Below, one piece after another: positions 24,394 through 35,794 of a stretch of DNA of 64,000 nucleotides. Every line of letters starts with the position of its first letter. Position 1 is the first letter of the stretch. Origin of the DNA: Ischnura elegans (taxonomy: Eukaryota; Arthropoda; Insecta; Odonata; Coenagrionidae); assembly GCF_921293095.1 (NCBI RefSeq), contig NC_060247.1, forward strand, positions 114,409,111 through 114,473,110, read 5' to 3'. Position numbers and translations under genes: made by a program. The notes under the pieces are model-generated. The model was not told where the DNA came from and searched no databases. It was given only the letters and a program-made list of their open reading frames with translations.

Positions 24394-24751
24394 CAGGCAC
24401 GTAACCAGAAATGTGCTTAGGAGGGGATGCTTAGTTGGTAAGCGGGTGGCCTATACCGATATTTTATGCAAAGTCGTAAAACCAAACATTTCATTAAATC
24501 AGTTATATATTTCGTTTGCATGATGCTGAAAATTAAATTCATCGTTGGTTATGTGAAATATTCATGAACTGTAGCCATATCAAAAATAGAGTGTCATAGG
24601 AGAAATGGAGTGCCCCTGAGATTGTGATTTCCTCAGCAGATATATATCGCAGGTAGTCTCCACATGGGCAAAACTTAAAAACTTTCTCTAAAAAAAATAC
24701 ACTACCACACATTTGAAATCAGTAAAATTAGGCACCCCAGAAGAAATAAAC

Positions 24752-24775
24752 ACGTCCCCGGCGCGCCGGGGACGT
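24752..24775. repeat. Perfect 24-bp GC-rich palindrome
   Basis: Each half is ACGTCCCCGGCG read outward, so the 24 bp are perfectly self-complementary. It is centred on GCGCGC (24761-24766), in AT-rich surroundings, and followed directly by TATATA. Confidence 0.9.
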
Positions 24776-24959
24776 ATATAGACGCCGGTTTTCAACGAAT
24801 ACAAGGCAATGCTAGGCGGTACATTTCATGATATTAGGATTAAACAAAAACAGCTCATTCGCAGGTATGATTCATCTAATGTATCCATATGTTATGAATG
24901 ACGTTACGAGAACAATATTCGTAAACCAATGCAAAATACCGAGCACCCAGGCTACGAGC

Positions 24960-25390
24960 CTGTCACGGATGCATGTTAAATGAATGCTTCGGGTAAATGG
25001 GGCAGCCGCATAGTCCAGGGCAAGGTGTACCGGTCCCAATTTGTCAATCCCAACAATCCGGAATGCACTGCATTGTGAGTTGCAAGAGAGGAAGGCGTTG
25101 GGGCGCCCTGGCAACGTAAACACGGAGACCGCAGCGCGTGCGTGTATATCAGCGGAAGGGGAAGAGATGACCAGCCCAAAAGGGCTCTCGGGAATGCCTC
25201 AGGCCAACGTGGACGGTGGTGACCACAAACCGCGCGCGCCGCAGGAATGGCCGATATCGCGATCAGAGGAAAAGAATGGACGGGCACGCTTTGTCGACGG
25301 GAGGAAGACACGCTGGCAACGACGAGGACGACACGCGTACACATCAAGCTCTCTAAAAGAGAGGGATCCAAGACCTAGTCTAGATGTTCA
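24960..25390. other. CpG-rich patch
   Basis: A roughly 400-bp GC/CpG-rich segment in which several frames stay open on both strands. No protein family was recognised. It may be regulatory or an unknown repeat. Confidence 0.3.
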
Positions 25391-25649
25391 TGGTATTAAT
25401 AAGTGCAATTAAAGGTCAGAAATTATTCGAGACCCCTTTAATAAGAGTAGAGAAGTCAAAATGATCGAAATTATTTTTTTTGTTAATCCAATGCAAGACC
25501 AGTACACAAATATCTCTTTGGAAAATATTGAGGGTAAGGACGAGCACACAATTTGAACTCAACACTGTGGAATGACGAACCACTATCAACTTGAATGCAA
25601 TTATTCGTCGGAAAGCGTCGTGTGCTGACGATGCTACTACACCTTGAGT

Positions 25650-26905
25650 ACTGAAATTATCTTGTAGCGTGCTGAACTGGCTTCTGTCTTACCTTCATGG
25701 TAGGAAACAAGCAGTCAAGGGACATGACGGGAAATTGTCAGAATGGAATTCTGTCACACTTGGAGTTCCCCAGGGTTCGGCACTTGGGTCACTTCTTTTC
25801 TCAATTTACATTCTAGATTTGCCTCAGCAACTGAAATATTGTAGATATATGCTTTATGCAGACGACTTACAGATTTACTACCACTGTAAACCCCAAGAAA
25901 TTGCAGAGGCCGTAAGCAAAGTGAATTCTGACGTGCTAAAACTGCATTCTTGGGCTGCATCAAATAATTTCATTTTAAATGGTGCCAAAACTAAAGCCCT
26001 AATTATGGGAGGCACACGTATGCTTCAGCGTATTGATTTGGACCAAATACCAAAAATAAAGGTTGATAATCATGAAATTATTTATTCCCAGAATGCTCGT
26101 AATCTTGGTGTCACTATTAGTAATAATATTTCCTGGAAAGATAACGTATCCCAAATTTCAAACAGAATAAATTCCACACTATATCAGTTGAAAATATATA
26201 AACATTTACTTCCTATGGACACCAGAAAGAAACTTATTTCCACGTTGATATTTCCTCATCTAGATTATTGCTGCTTAGTTTATTATGACCTTACTGAGGA
26301 ACTAAACCTTAAGCTCCAACGGCTAATGCATTCATGTGCCAGATTTATTTATGGTAAACGGAAGTTTGAACACATCAGTCCCCACCTTCGGGAACTTGGA
26401 TGGCTACCAGTTACTATTAGGAGAAAATATTTCCTGGGACTGTTAATTTTTAAATTAATACGTAATCATATGCCAGCTTATCTGTATGATATGTTTCCCA
26501 TAAGACAGACTACTGAATCCTCATTAAAAATTAGACGACAAGTTTATTTTTACTTTCCACCACACAAAAGTTATGTATATGGAAAATCTTTTGTTGTAAG
26601 TGCAATAAAATTATGGCATTCTCTGCCAACGAACTTAACCCAAGTGAAATCATTAGAATCTTTTAAATATAAATACTGGAAATATCTTTATAAAACTTTG
26701 TCTTTGTAAAAGTCTTTCCCACCTTTGTATATTCTTGAACACTATTAATTAATATCATATGTAATGTAAATGTGCACATCTATAATATTATTATTTGTAT
26801 TCACTAGTGCCGACTGATATATTATAATGTAAATGTATTGTTTTTCTAAGGTGGCTTTGCCACAGAAAATAAATAAATATATTATTATTATAATTATTAT
26901 TATTA
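25650..26905 (+). mobile_element. 5'-truncated non-LTR retrotransposon (Jockey/CR1-like)
   Basis: Contains the reverse transcriptase C-terminal half, an AT-rich 3' UTR after the stop at 26709, and a tail AATAAATAAATATATTATTATT. The reading frame has a stop at 25645-25647 and no similarity upstream, which marks the truncation point. This is the best-preserved retroelement in the window. Confidence 0.85.
25669..26709 (+). CDS. Reverse transcriptase, C-terminal half, of non-LTR element
   Basis: A 346-codon open frame without internal stops. Residues 32-40 read GVPQGSALG (RT motif B), residues 63-66 YADD (the catalytic aspartates of motif C), followed by LHSWAASNNFILNGAKTKAL (motif D/E region). 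The C-terminal part has LPMDTRKKLISTLIFPHLDYC and KLWHSLPTNLTQVKSLESFK, typical of Jockey/CR1-group ORF2 proteins. Endonuclease and RT motifs before GVPQG are missing because the copy is 5'-truncated; the first codon is not a true start (GTG in the middle of the ORF). It would have encoded the enzyme that copies element RNA at a nicked target, but is dead as a unit. The intact frame suggests a fairly recent insertion. The exact clade is uncertain. Confidence 0.88.
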   Translation: MLNWLLSYLHGRKQAVKGHDGKLSEWNSVTLGVPQGSALGSLLFSIYILDLPQQLKYCRYMLYADDLQIYYHCKPQEIAEAVSKVNSDVLKLHSWAASNNFILNGAKTKALIMGGTRMLQRIDLDQIPKIKVDNHEIIYSQNARNLGVTISNNISWKDNVSQISNRINSTLYQLKIYKHLLPMDTRKKLISTLIFPHLDYCCLVYYDLTEELNLKLQRLMHSCARFIYGKRKFEHISPHLRELGWLPVTIRRKYFLGLLIFKLIRNHMPAYLYDMFPIRQTTESSLKIRRQVYFYFPPHKSYVYGKSFVVSAIKLWHSLPTNLTQVKSLESFKYKYWKYLYKTLSL

Positions 26906-27069
26906 TGATTCTTAACGCAGCGAGGCATGAACGTTGACAGCAGCAGACAAATAAAGAGGGTAAGTATTCGAAATGTGGTGCTACAGAAGATTGAAGAAAA
27001 TCTAATGAATCCATTGAGCAAGTAATGAGGAAGTGTTGGGAAGGGTAGGAGAAAAGCTTCTTCCGAAGT

Positions 27070-27325
27070 CTTTCGAAGGTTCCCAAGAAGACGGGATATC
27101 TACATCGGCCTAATCACCAGGCAAAACTATCTGATGACGACATTCGTTAAAATACAAGAAAGACAAAGGAAGACCTCTAATGAGCTGCATATGGCAACTT
27201 ATCACGGCTGTAAAAGAGATAACATATATTTAAATATGAAAAGGTTAGATGATAGGAGGAAATGCTTTAGGGCAGCATAAAACCAATCCTAAGATCGATG
27301 AGATAATGGTGATGATGATGGCGTT
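27070..27325 (+). pseudogene. Decayed non-LTR reverse transcriptase C-terminus
   Basis: Plus-strand frames give RQRKTSNELHM and MKRLDDRRKCFRAA, matching the GRPR..Y...V....(Y/V)..MKRLA.DR.EWRAA..QS ending seen in many insect endonuclease/RT elements, then a (TGATGATG) tail at about 27307-27320. Confidence 0.5.
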
Positions 27326-28564
27326 GTGTCCATGGATGAGAGCTATTAATATATTTAGACGTTGACAAATCAATTTTGCTATTAGTACCGATTGAATTCT
27401 GATCGTCAATTGTGTCGGTAAAAAATTAAGCTTTCCAGTACCAACAGCATAATTCACAAATCTTCAAAAAATTAGCCAAAATCATTCTTTCAATAGCTAA
27501 CTACATTGAAAAATAAAGAAAATAGAAAGATTTGAAATAAACTTTATCAATTAACTTCCATTCATGTTGGTCAAAGAATCTGAATCTGAAGGTACATTTC
27601 AGATGATAGTAATCTACATTGCACAGTTGTAGGTCGCTAAACGTTCGCGTACGTCTTACCAACATATTCTAATAGTCATTTAGATACTTAATAACTGCTG
27701 CGTAAGTTTCAAGAATAATGGTCTAAATGCAGATAGTATATCGCCGCTTATATTACGAAGTATTTTTCTATTCTGTTACGCAAATCGATATGGAAACACA
27801 AACAGATTTTCACCAGGGTCGGATGTTGTAATTTCCGGGTGAGTGGGGAGAGGAGAAAATGATAGTGGTCAGTAGTCTTTGATGATTAAGGAGTAAACAT
27901 ACGGAAACATGCATTTTAACCCTATTACTGCACTCGCTAAACCGCAACCAGAAAAAAAATCGTAGGGGTAAATAGTATCTCCCAAGCATGTCGCGAGGTT
28001 TGAAAGACCAAATCCAGGTTGCATGCATTAGAAAGATTGGTAGCAAGGAAAATTAATTCTTGGTAACATAGTAGATATTTTCTCGACATCACCGTAAGTT
28101 AATTATCCGAAAATTGCTTTGACGCAACTCTCCGATCACATAAAATTTTCATATTAAGGTATATCTTCTCTGTTATACCCTTTAAAGCTTGTTCGATGTG
28201 ACTCAACCAGGGCCTACCTTCGCCTACCTTCTAGTCCACTAGTTCTCCGACGATTGTCCTCAACAGGCAACCATACATTATCTTGCGGCCGATTAAGCAG
28301 TACCGTCTTCTCCTCAGGGTTTTTAGAGAGCCTCTCTTTTTTCCCACTCTTCAAAGGACTTACTCATCACTCACTTGATCCAACCAATATCCTTATCCAC
28401 AAGTCAATATCCTTAGTGTTTTCCCACGTTTGTTCATACTTTTTTACACTTGGTAAATGCAACTTTGTTCACTTTGCATTTTTAAAGCATACTTTTACTC
28501 TCTTTTGTTGAAATTTGACTTCATTCATTTTCAATAGTAACTTGATAATGTATTCCTCAGCAAA

Positions 28565-28645
28565 TATTTAATGCATGACGAGGGGTTAGAATGATGATGG
28601 GACTAGAAAGTCCCAATCTCGCCCAATAAGCACGAATTATCATTA
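28565..28645 (+). repeat. Short dispersed repeat shared with 61.1 kb
   Basis: CCCAATCTCGCCCAAT, then ACGAATTAT, recurs at about 61108-61140. It may be the 3' part of a SINE or LINE. Confidence 0.4.
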
Positions 28646-28926
28646 TAATAACCAGCTGGTTTTCCATACAATTTAATTTAATTTGATATAATTTAATAAT
28701 ATTTTATAATCTAATATTCGCATAGCAAATTCTTAGGATACCAAGCACATAGAATGCACGCTGGGGGTGTCAATATATCTTGTGACACCTGCTAAGAGAG
28801 TATCGTATCCGCGATCGCTTTAGCCCAACCCATTCCACGCGGGCTTCCTCCTCGAAAGAATCCTCGGCGCAGTCTCTCTCGCCTCCGCACTCCCACGACG
28901 ACACCAATCGATCAGCACTTGCGATA

Positions 28927-29275
28927 TATATCGATATGTGCATACATTAACTCCTTTCGTCTCGAGGGGATCGGGTTGGCGTGGTGGCTGGAGCGTTGGC
29001 TTCACGCCCCGATGGCGACATCAACCCTTGCGATAAACAGGGTTATCAGAAAAGAATAATGCCGTGTCAATAATTCATAGGAAGATAGTAGGGATATGGT
29101 GGTAGATATTTTTCAGAGGCTGTCTGATTCCTACTCGAGTACCTTGAGGAGGGCACTTCAAGTGCAGCACTCCGTCCGTCGGAAGGGACGTTAAGCCGTG
29201 GTCCCCTAGGTGCCTATCGTTAGGAGAAGGCTAATGTCGACGTCGGGTTTCTCTCTCGTTGAGCGACTAAGGGCG
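28927..29275 (+). repeat. tRNA-derived SINE, copy 1
   Basis: Head CTCCTTTCGTCTCGAGGGGA followed by A-box TGGCGTGGTGG; the B-box region is lost. The tail has CAGCACTCCGTCCGTCGGAA, GACGTTAAGCCGTGGTCCCC and GGCTAATGTCGACGTCGGGT, shared with the copy at 29605-30175. Confidence 0.65.
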
Positions 29276-29412
29276 CGCATATTGAAATTTATAAATCACG
29301 AAAAAAACTCTGTCGGAGACGAAAAATTCGAAAACTAACAAAGACGAACTGCAAATAATTCTGTTTAAAGTAGGAGTAGAAGGAATAACAACTTTACTTT
29401 TTCAATGAAGTG

Positions 29413-29525
29413 ATTTATTTTTTCCGACCATGGTTTCGTCACAACGTAATATTCTTAAGGTGAGGGTTACAAGAGTAACAGGTTATTCCTTCAACTCTTA
29501 CGGTAAAGGATTTCCACCAAGTCAC
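29413..29525 (-). repeat. Hammerhead-like module copy
   Basis: The minus strand has CTTAAGA, then a short stem and GACGAAACCATGGTC: GAAACC, AT, GGTC forms a stem III with a GUC triplet. The CTGATGA box is degenerate. GATTTCCACCAAGTCACG at 29508 matches the sequence that follows other copies. Confidence 0.4.
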
Positions 29526-29604
29526 GCTCGCTACAATAACTTATGCTTCTGTTTTAATCTAAACAATGTTAAAAACAAGACCATTCTTTTATGATAACCC
29601 TGTA

Positions 29605-30175
29605 TATCGATAGATGCATTCATGAACTCCTTTCGTCTAGAGGGGATCGGATTGGTGCGGCGGTTGGAGCGTTGGATTCATTGGGCCCGGGTTCAAATTC
29701 CGGCTGAGGCAGAGACTTTAACGAGGTCACCCGATCCCAGCCAGAATGTTGAGCGTATAGAATTCAAGCGCAACACTCCGTCCTTAGGAGGGGACGTTAA
29801 TTTATTTATTTGATCATTTAAAAACAGCCGATACGGCCTTTACATTGACTGAATTTACATTGCCAGGACTAAAATCTGAATCTTTAACAAATGTAAACTA
29901 CAAAAAACTGCAAAAAGGATATTAAAAAAAAAGATTCAGAAGATGTCTTTTCGCAGCTGCCCCTTGAATGATCTGATGGACATTGAAAGATCCAGGGAAG
30001 GGTGAGTAGTTCAAATGGTATTGAAAGAGGTGGGGAGGATGTAAAAAAGTGATGTCTGGGAGAGAGAAAGACGGGCTGTGGTCGCCTATGTGCCCTTTCG
30101 TCGAGAGCAGGCTAATGTCAACGCTGGGTTTCTCTCCAACCTTCCTTTCCCGCTCTTCCGAAATAGCGCAAATGA
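29605..30175 (+). repeat. tRNA-derived SINE, copy 2, split by a non-LTR insertion
   Basis: A-box-like TGGTGCGGCGG, B-box GGTTCAAATTCC, then AACACTCCGTCC and GACGTTAA at 29802-29809. The continuation GCTGTGGTCGCC, GGCTAATGTCAACGCTGGGT resumes at about 30067. In copy 1 (28927) the two halves are contiguous. Confidence 0.7.
29812..30066 (-). mobile_element. Non-LTR retrotransposon 3' end inserted in SINE
   Basis: On the minus strand the segment ends GGCTGTTTTTAAATGATC then AAATAAATAAA, a non-LTR 3' tail. Its interior (GACATCTTCTGAATC, AATATCCTTTTTGCAG) recurs at 30585-30650 on the plus strand. Confidence 0.6.
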
Positions 30176-30584
30176 TCTTATCTATCGGTCGCCTACTCCA
30201 CATGCCATACCATCCTTACGTCTCGTTTGTCCTGTTATGAGGTTGTGAAGACGACGCATCACATCCCCGCCACCGATCGTATTTCGCCTTTTTTCGATGA
30301 AGCATTACGCTTTTAAAACATAAGATATCATTTTGAAGTTTTATAGGATATACGGTACACTGTGGCCAACATTCGTCTGTTTCTCAAAAATTAAAAATAT
30401 TCCAAATTGTGACCAAGTGTGAATACATGCAAATGGTGACCAAGGTCAAATTTAATCCTATGAATATTAGGCGACGATAGCATAGGTTTTAAGCAAGTGT
30501 CCAGTCACCGAAAAATGAGCGGACGAGCGGGAATGGCCAGTCCTCTTAAGTAGATCCACTAACTACCCATCAGATTATTCAAGA

Positions 30585-30650
30585 GGCAGCTTCGAAAAGC
30601 CGTCTTCTGAATCTTTTTTTAATATCCTTTTTGTAGTTTTTTTTTCAATA
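30585..30650 (+). repeat. Second copy of the 29.9-kb non-LTR segment
   Basis: CGTCTTCTGAATCTTTTTTT followed by AATATCCTTTTTGTAG matches the reverse complement of 29890-29965. Confidence 0.55.
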
Positions 30651-31219
30651 GTTTATAGTTGTTAAAGCTATTAAAAAAGCTACTGCTACAGGCAAAAAAT
30701 TTGTTTTCTGCAAATTGTCAATAATAGATGTGGCTTTCTTATCAAAATTCCAAGTTATTGTAACGAAAACTACGGGAATACCAGGCGCTCAAAGTTGGGC
30801 AACTTGATTTTACGCGCACAAAAAAGGTACTTTTTTTTAGAAAAAATTAAGTACAGGAAATACAATCGGGCGGAAATTTTTTGAAGTAAATGATCCAACG
30901 TAGAAATAAATTCTCTATTATTTGATTTTTGTTGCATTGAAATTGATTTCCTCGTTTGGACGACAGACCTCCTCAAACTCGGGTGTCTGGCTTTTTTTAC
31001 ATACAGTAGGCGGAAAGCGTAATACTCGAAAAGTAAGAGCATCGATTAGTCCTCTATCTTATCATGAAAACTCTATGCAAACCTGCATTTATAAATATAA
31101 ATGTAGAATATAGATGATATACTGAAATATATTTTGATTTTTGTAAATAACTAAACAGCCATCAACGAAAAACCACGAAATATTCGTAATAATTTGAAAT
31201 AATACAGCTTCCTAATAAT

Positions 31220-31425
31220 ACCACTCGCCTGTTTCCACACACTTTTATTTAAACCGACCACGGTTTCGGCAACTCGTGCCATTATCAAGGCACGAGTGAT
31301 ACCTTGATAATGGCACGAGTTGCCGAAACCATGGTCGGTTTAAATAAAAGTGTGTGGAAACAGACAAGTGGTTTTGCTAAGCTGAATATCAAAGATTTCC
31401 ACCGTATCACGCCGGACACTGTATC
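31220..31425. repeat. Foldback palindrome with hammerhead-like modules in both arms
   Basis: Arms 31220-31290 and 31302-31372 are inverted copies with only a few mismatches around an 11-nt loop. Each arm carries CCTTGATAATGG, then GCCGAAACC.TGGTCGG, TTTAAATAAAAG and GTGTGGAAACAG. A tail (GATTTCCACC, TCACGCCGGACAC at about 31394-31420) follows on the plus side, as in the 51.9-kb copy. Confidence 0.75.
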
Positions 31426-32431
31426 TTTTATTCCTAATAATAAATGAAATAATACATTCTGCTAATTTACGACGATAAACGAAAAATATTCCCACCATTA
31501 TGTGATATCTGCATATTATGGGTCGTGAGTGCTTGAATATATGTGGTAACTGGGGAAAAACGTCAGTTTTAAGACTATATTTCCTCAACGTCAAAGCTCA
31601 AACGAGCAATGTCTCGTAATGACTGCACAAATTCATCCTTTTTGTTTATTTTATAAGAACACGGGGCGATATAACATTATCCGCGCACAACAATACCTCG
31701 GACATAGTCGAGATGACCTCCGCTTCGGTCAGTGTTGCGCCTGCTGCACATTCAACTGTTCGATTTCATCCTGCCTGTGTCCACCAGGGACGTGGACTGT
31801 TTTTTCAGGCCGTAGGCGAGAATCCCGCCCCATAGGCCCCAAGGAGGACAGTGCTGGGGCATTCATATTGCAGGGGCCCCAAGGAGCAGAAGGGCCTTCG
31901 TCAGGGGGGAGGCCAAAGAAATGAGACTGGGTGCGCCCCTTAGGGGGGGGGGGGGTCATGTTGCGGGCAGATGGAGAATAAGGGTCTCAGAAAGGGTGCG
32001 GACACTTCAAACGGATAGGGGAAGGGGAATGGAAGGAAGCCTCCTTCGAAGACGATCGAAAAGCGAAGCGAAACTTACTTCAAGAATTATCCGCGAACAT
32101 CTTGCGAACACTCAGGGAAACAAACATGAATCGACACTGTGGGGCGAGAAGTTGCGGAAAATTAAGATTTAAAATGAAATATTAAAAAGAAATAGTATAT
32201 GCCCACTTAAATGAGGACTCATACAACTACTTTTATAACGTTTCTTAGTTTTAAATTACAAGAGTTTATTAGTTTTGTAACGTTTGATATTTAAATATTG
32301 TTGTTAGGGAGTTGTTGATGAGAGGAGAGATTGTTGAAGGAAGACCAAAAGGGAAAGTTGCTCGAAGTAGTGAGGCAAAAAAGAAACTGTATCTTTAGGA
32401 AAATGAAGATGATTTGGAACAAAACAAACGT

Positions 32432-32612
32432 CAGACGTTATCGTTTCGACGCATTCATGGGTCATCTTAAGCTAATCTTCATGGTTACGGATGGTGGAAT
32501 TTTTTACCACCTTGTTAATGCTTACACCAGGAATAAAACCCCCCCACAACCTGGAACCATGAGTATTACCCGAATATGGCGAACGAATGCGTCGAAACTA
32601 GTTGTACAAGTC
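32432..32612. repeat. Head-to-head pair of hammerhead-like modules
   Basis: A 14-nt inverted repeat GTTTCGACGCATTC (32443-32456) / GAATGCGTCGAAAC (32585-32598). The minus copy reads GAAACGATAACGTC (stem III ACG/CGU, GUC triplet); the plus copy reads GAAACTAGTTGTA (AC/GU, GUA triplet). The CTGATGA boxes are degenerate. Confidence 0.4.
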
Positions 32613-33169
32613 AACATTAAAGGACATACCTATACTTGATATATCCTTAGCATATTTCATTTTAAAATAACATAAATAAGTAAATCCTTAATCACACGAT
32701 CACTTTTCACGCGCAAGTAAAGGAATAGCGGTAATGACAGCTTTTATGTCGTCTCTCGGACCTCATCATTTTCACGGATGGTAGTAATGGCAGGGACTAC
32801 CGTCCTTATTTCCATCATTTGCAGCCTCCATCACTGAAAATATATATATGAAATACAGTAGCAACCAATCGACGACCGAGACCTAACGAATATTGTTGCC
32901 ACGCCATTGGGCATTATGATAACAAAAACTAATCACTAAAGACGCCTAAAACGACTGTGTGATATACAAAAAGATGGCTTAAGACACCTTTTTTCCTGAC
33001 ATTGAAAAGCATATGTGCTGAAATTATCTGCAGTTGTGCGTGAAAAATGAGGGTATGATTCAGAATTCATTGTCGACCGAGGAGAGAGATTAAATAAACA
33101 CGAGCTGCAAAAATAGTAGATTTTTATGAAATGGTACTGGGAGAAATAACAAATTAGTAATTTTACACA

Positions 33170-33230
33170 CTAAGCTTATTTAACCCATCCAGTTTCGACA
33201 CTTAAGTGTGCAATTATCAGGATTAAAACT
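33170..33230 (-). repeat. Hammerhead-like module copy
   Basis: Minus strand: CCTGATAATTGCAC (CTGATAA for CTGATGA), ACAC/GTGT stem around TTAA, then CGAAACTGGATGGGTT with AC..GU pairing and a GUU triplet, followed by AAATAAG. Confidence 0.45.
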
Positions 33231-33313
33231 CTCTGGAGTATAAAATAATAATATATATTAAGATGAAAAAAAAAACTCAAAAGTGGAAGACCACGGTTTT
33301 GCGCCCTAGATAA

Positions 33314-33651
33314 CGGGCGTATTCAGGGGGAGTGGGCGCTCAGAGCTGTCTCTCCCCTAGGGAGCGAAAAGCTACGCAGCATACTCCAAGCCTCCATGGA
33401 TGCAAAAAGTTGAGTGGGCGCTATTAAGGGGCTTTTAAATCATCTAGTAACACACCATTAGCCACCAAGAGGTGATACTTGAGCTTCCACCAATCAGCGA
33501 TGAGTGCTCAGGCAAGCAGCGGCTGAAAAGACAGCTCCGAGAAATAACTGAGCGCTCACACAGAGCTACTGCATAGCGGCCGCATTCAGGGGGATATTCC
33601 ACAGCTGTTGTGGTAGCGCTCAGAGCGCTTAATCCCCATACTGAATGCGCC
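33314..33651. mobile_element. MITE (338 bp), PIF/Harbinger-like
   Basis: The ends GGGCGTATTCAG and CTGAATGCGCC are inverted, with further inverted similarity around GCGCTCAGAGC. TAA is found on both sides (33311-33313; 33652-33654). An extra internal GCATTCAGGGGGATA at about 33588 hints at a partial duplication of one end. Confidence 0.6.
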
Positions 33652-34142
33652 TAAATACACAGTGAGTATCGAAACCGATTAAGAATACGTTGTTAGGAAA
33701 ATAACTATAGTTAAGTCGTTATGCTCCCTACGTCATGACGACATTCCATAATTACTATTGTTAAGTCGTTATTGCTCCCATATTCACGACGAAATTCCAC
33801 AAGTTGAGCCGGCAACGATTTAATCAATTCTCTATAAGGACAGGAATGAAAAAAAAACAATGCAAATGATGGAATAAGAAAATTACATATTAGACGAGGT
33901 AGAAAGGAAACAGATAATAATGTTTGGCCATGTTAATAGGATGCACGAAACTTGATTGTATTAGCATGTAAAAAGTACATCCTCGCATAAGCATGTATTA
34001 AGAAAGTAAATACCAAGAAAACACAAAAGAAGACTAAGAAGGAATTGGCCATTTGGTCCACATTGAGATTGCGGATGCTTCATTACAGTCCAAGCCAATT
34101 TTTTTCCATAGTAACATAGGATACCATTCGATGAAAACAACT

Positions 34143-34241
34143 GTTGGTGGTGGTTCTCGGGTATTGCTGTGTAGGTAACATTTTCACTAAAAAAAAGTGA
34201 AAATGTTACCTACACAGCAATACCCGAGAACCACCACCAAC
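34143..34241. repeat. Perfect 46-bp inverted repeat, 7-nt A loop
   Basis: Left arm 34143-34188 (GTTGGTGGTGG..TTTTCACT) and right arm 34196-34241 are exact reverse complements separated by AAAAAAA. Confidence 0.9.
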
Positions 34242-35190
34242 ATTGATAAAAGAAGCTGTGAAAATCTTCATACGATGATAACAACTGCCTTCTCCAAGTT
34301 CACGAAGCCTACATGTGAGTTTGTTTACATGGGTCATTTCCTCAATCATTAATTTCAGGCGTATAGCCTCTCTTGTTCCCATATAATATCAGTAACGAAA
34401 CTAATTTTCTGATGCAGACAGAAAAAAGTGAGGGGGAAACAGAATCCCATATACGGACAAAAATGCCATAGTTATTACATAAAGCTAGAAATTAAGAAGG
34501 GAAATAGTATGACATAAAAATAAGATAGAGCTAATGAATACAATTAAAAAATAACAGTTCTTCAGCAGCTAATCTACATTGCGATCAGAGCGAAGCCACG
34601 CAAGAACTGCGTTGAACAGTCAGTCTCACTCCTACGGACCACCACTCAAATTGAATGAGACTATAGGAGAGGCCAAATTCCTCCATAAAATGCGAAATTG
34701 CGATGACTCCAAAAATAGAATGATTCATCAATATTAACCGCACTAGAACTGGTGTATCAAACACACAAACACTCTAGCGGCCGTATTAGAAGCGAGAGAG
34801 GGTAATTGGGTTGGATTGTTGAGCCTAGTTGGCCAATCGGAGGCCCGCTTCAATTTCGTATCCAGGCCGACGGGGTCAACTGCCTACGGAGCGACCCAGC
34901 TCCTCGCCTAGATGCCTCTTCCGCCGCCTCGTAGCCCCTATGCACTGAATAGCGAGGATATCGGACGCGACTACCCTGTGGACATATCCCAGAGAAAACT
35001 GAACTAAAATTTACGCCTTAGGATCCGAGAACGCGACGTATTCGTGCAAGGAGCATCCCCACTGGTTATAGTTTGGTCTTTAGGAAAGTTGTTACTTTTA
35101 TTATTTCTTTACCACCGAAATCAGTACATATTTGACCTTTTACATCGCCATTTATTCAACAATTGCACATACACGAACAACCATGCCCAG
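34242..35190. other. Intronic sequence, nothing recognised
   Basis: A GC-richer patch lies at 34780-35030. No family assigned. Confidence 0.4.
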
Positions 35191-35194
35191 GAAA

Positions 35195-35290
35195 AGGACC
35201 ATTACCAAGCCGAGACTCGAACCCGCGACCTCTTGTTTGGCAGGCGAGGACTATACCCCGCCTCCATCGAGTTCGTCAAAAAAACCAACG
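35195..35290 (-). repeat. tRNA-derived SINE fragment
   Basis: The minus strand carries B-box GGTTCGAGTCTC, preceded by GTCCTCGCCTGCCAAAC. Similar to the 2865 fragment. Confidence 0.5.
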
Positions 35291-35794
35291 ACAAAGACAT
35301 ACGCAGCAATTTCGATGAAGTTACCCAGCCGCGTCCGATAAGAAGTCCTGAAAGTCATTTAAAATAGAATAAAAAATAGTTAATGCACTGCTCCACAAAT
35401 ACACATTTATCACAACGTGGAAACACGTAGATAAAGATGATTTAAGCATAAGTAACTTATACTGGCTTAGGCAAGGCGCTGTGGATCTTATTTGTGGAAC
35501 AGTGGTGTCTAGTTCTTGATTTATAACAATTCACAAATTATGATCAATCGACTTATCGTCGACTTGGATCTTCTTGAGATAAGCTCGACCAAAGAGAAGA
35601 GATATGCACTAAGAGCGCAGCAAGTTGAAGCGATGCGGTAAGTCTTCACTGCAGTAACTGATATGAAATTATGCATTCGAATCTCACCCATACCCTGCTT
35701 TTACTTTGCGCTTACATGTTTTATAAAAAATTTCCTGCCATTTGAGAATTTAATTTTTCATAACCGTGCCACTTGAATTATGGCAAAGAATTTT

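Noticed and set aside
24394..24740. hAT-like left end CAGGCACGTAACCAG
   Set aside because: No matching right end or target duplication found; could be a chance match or a truncated copy.
25041..25412. 123-codon (+) and 131-codon (-) frames
   Set aside because: Mutual shadows in a CpG-rich patch; neither resembles a known protein.
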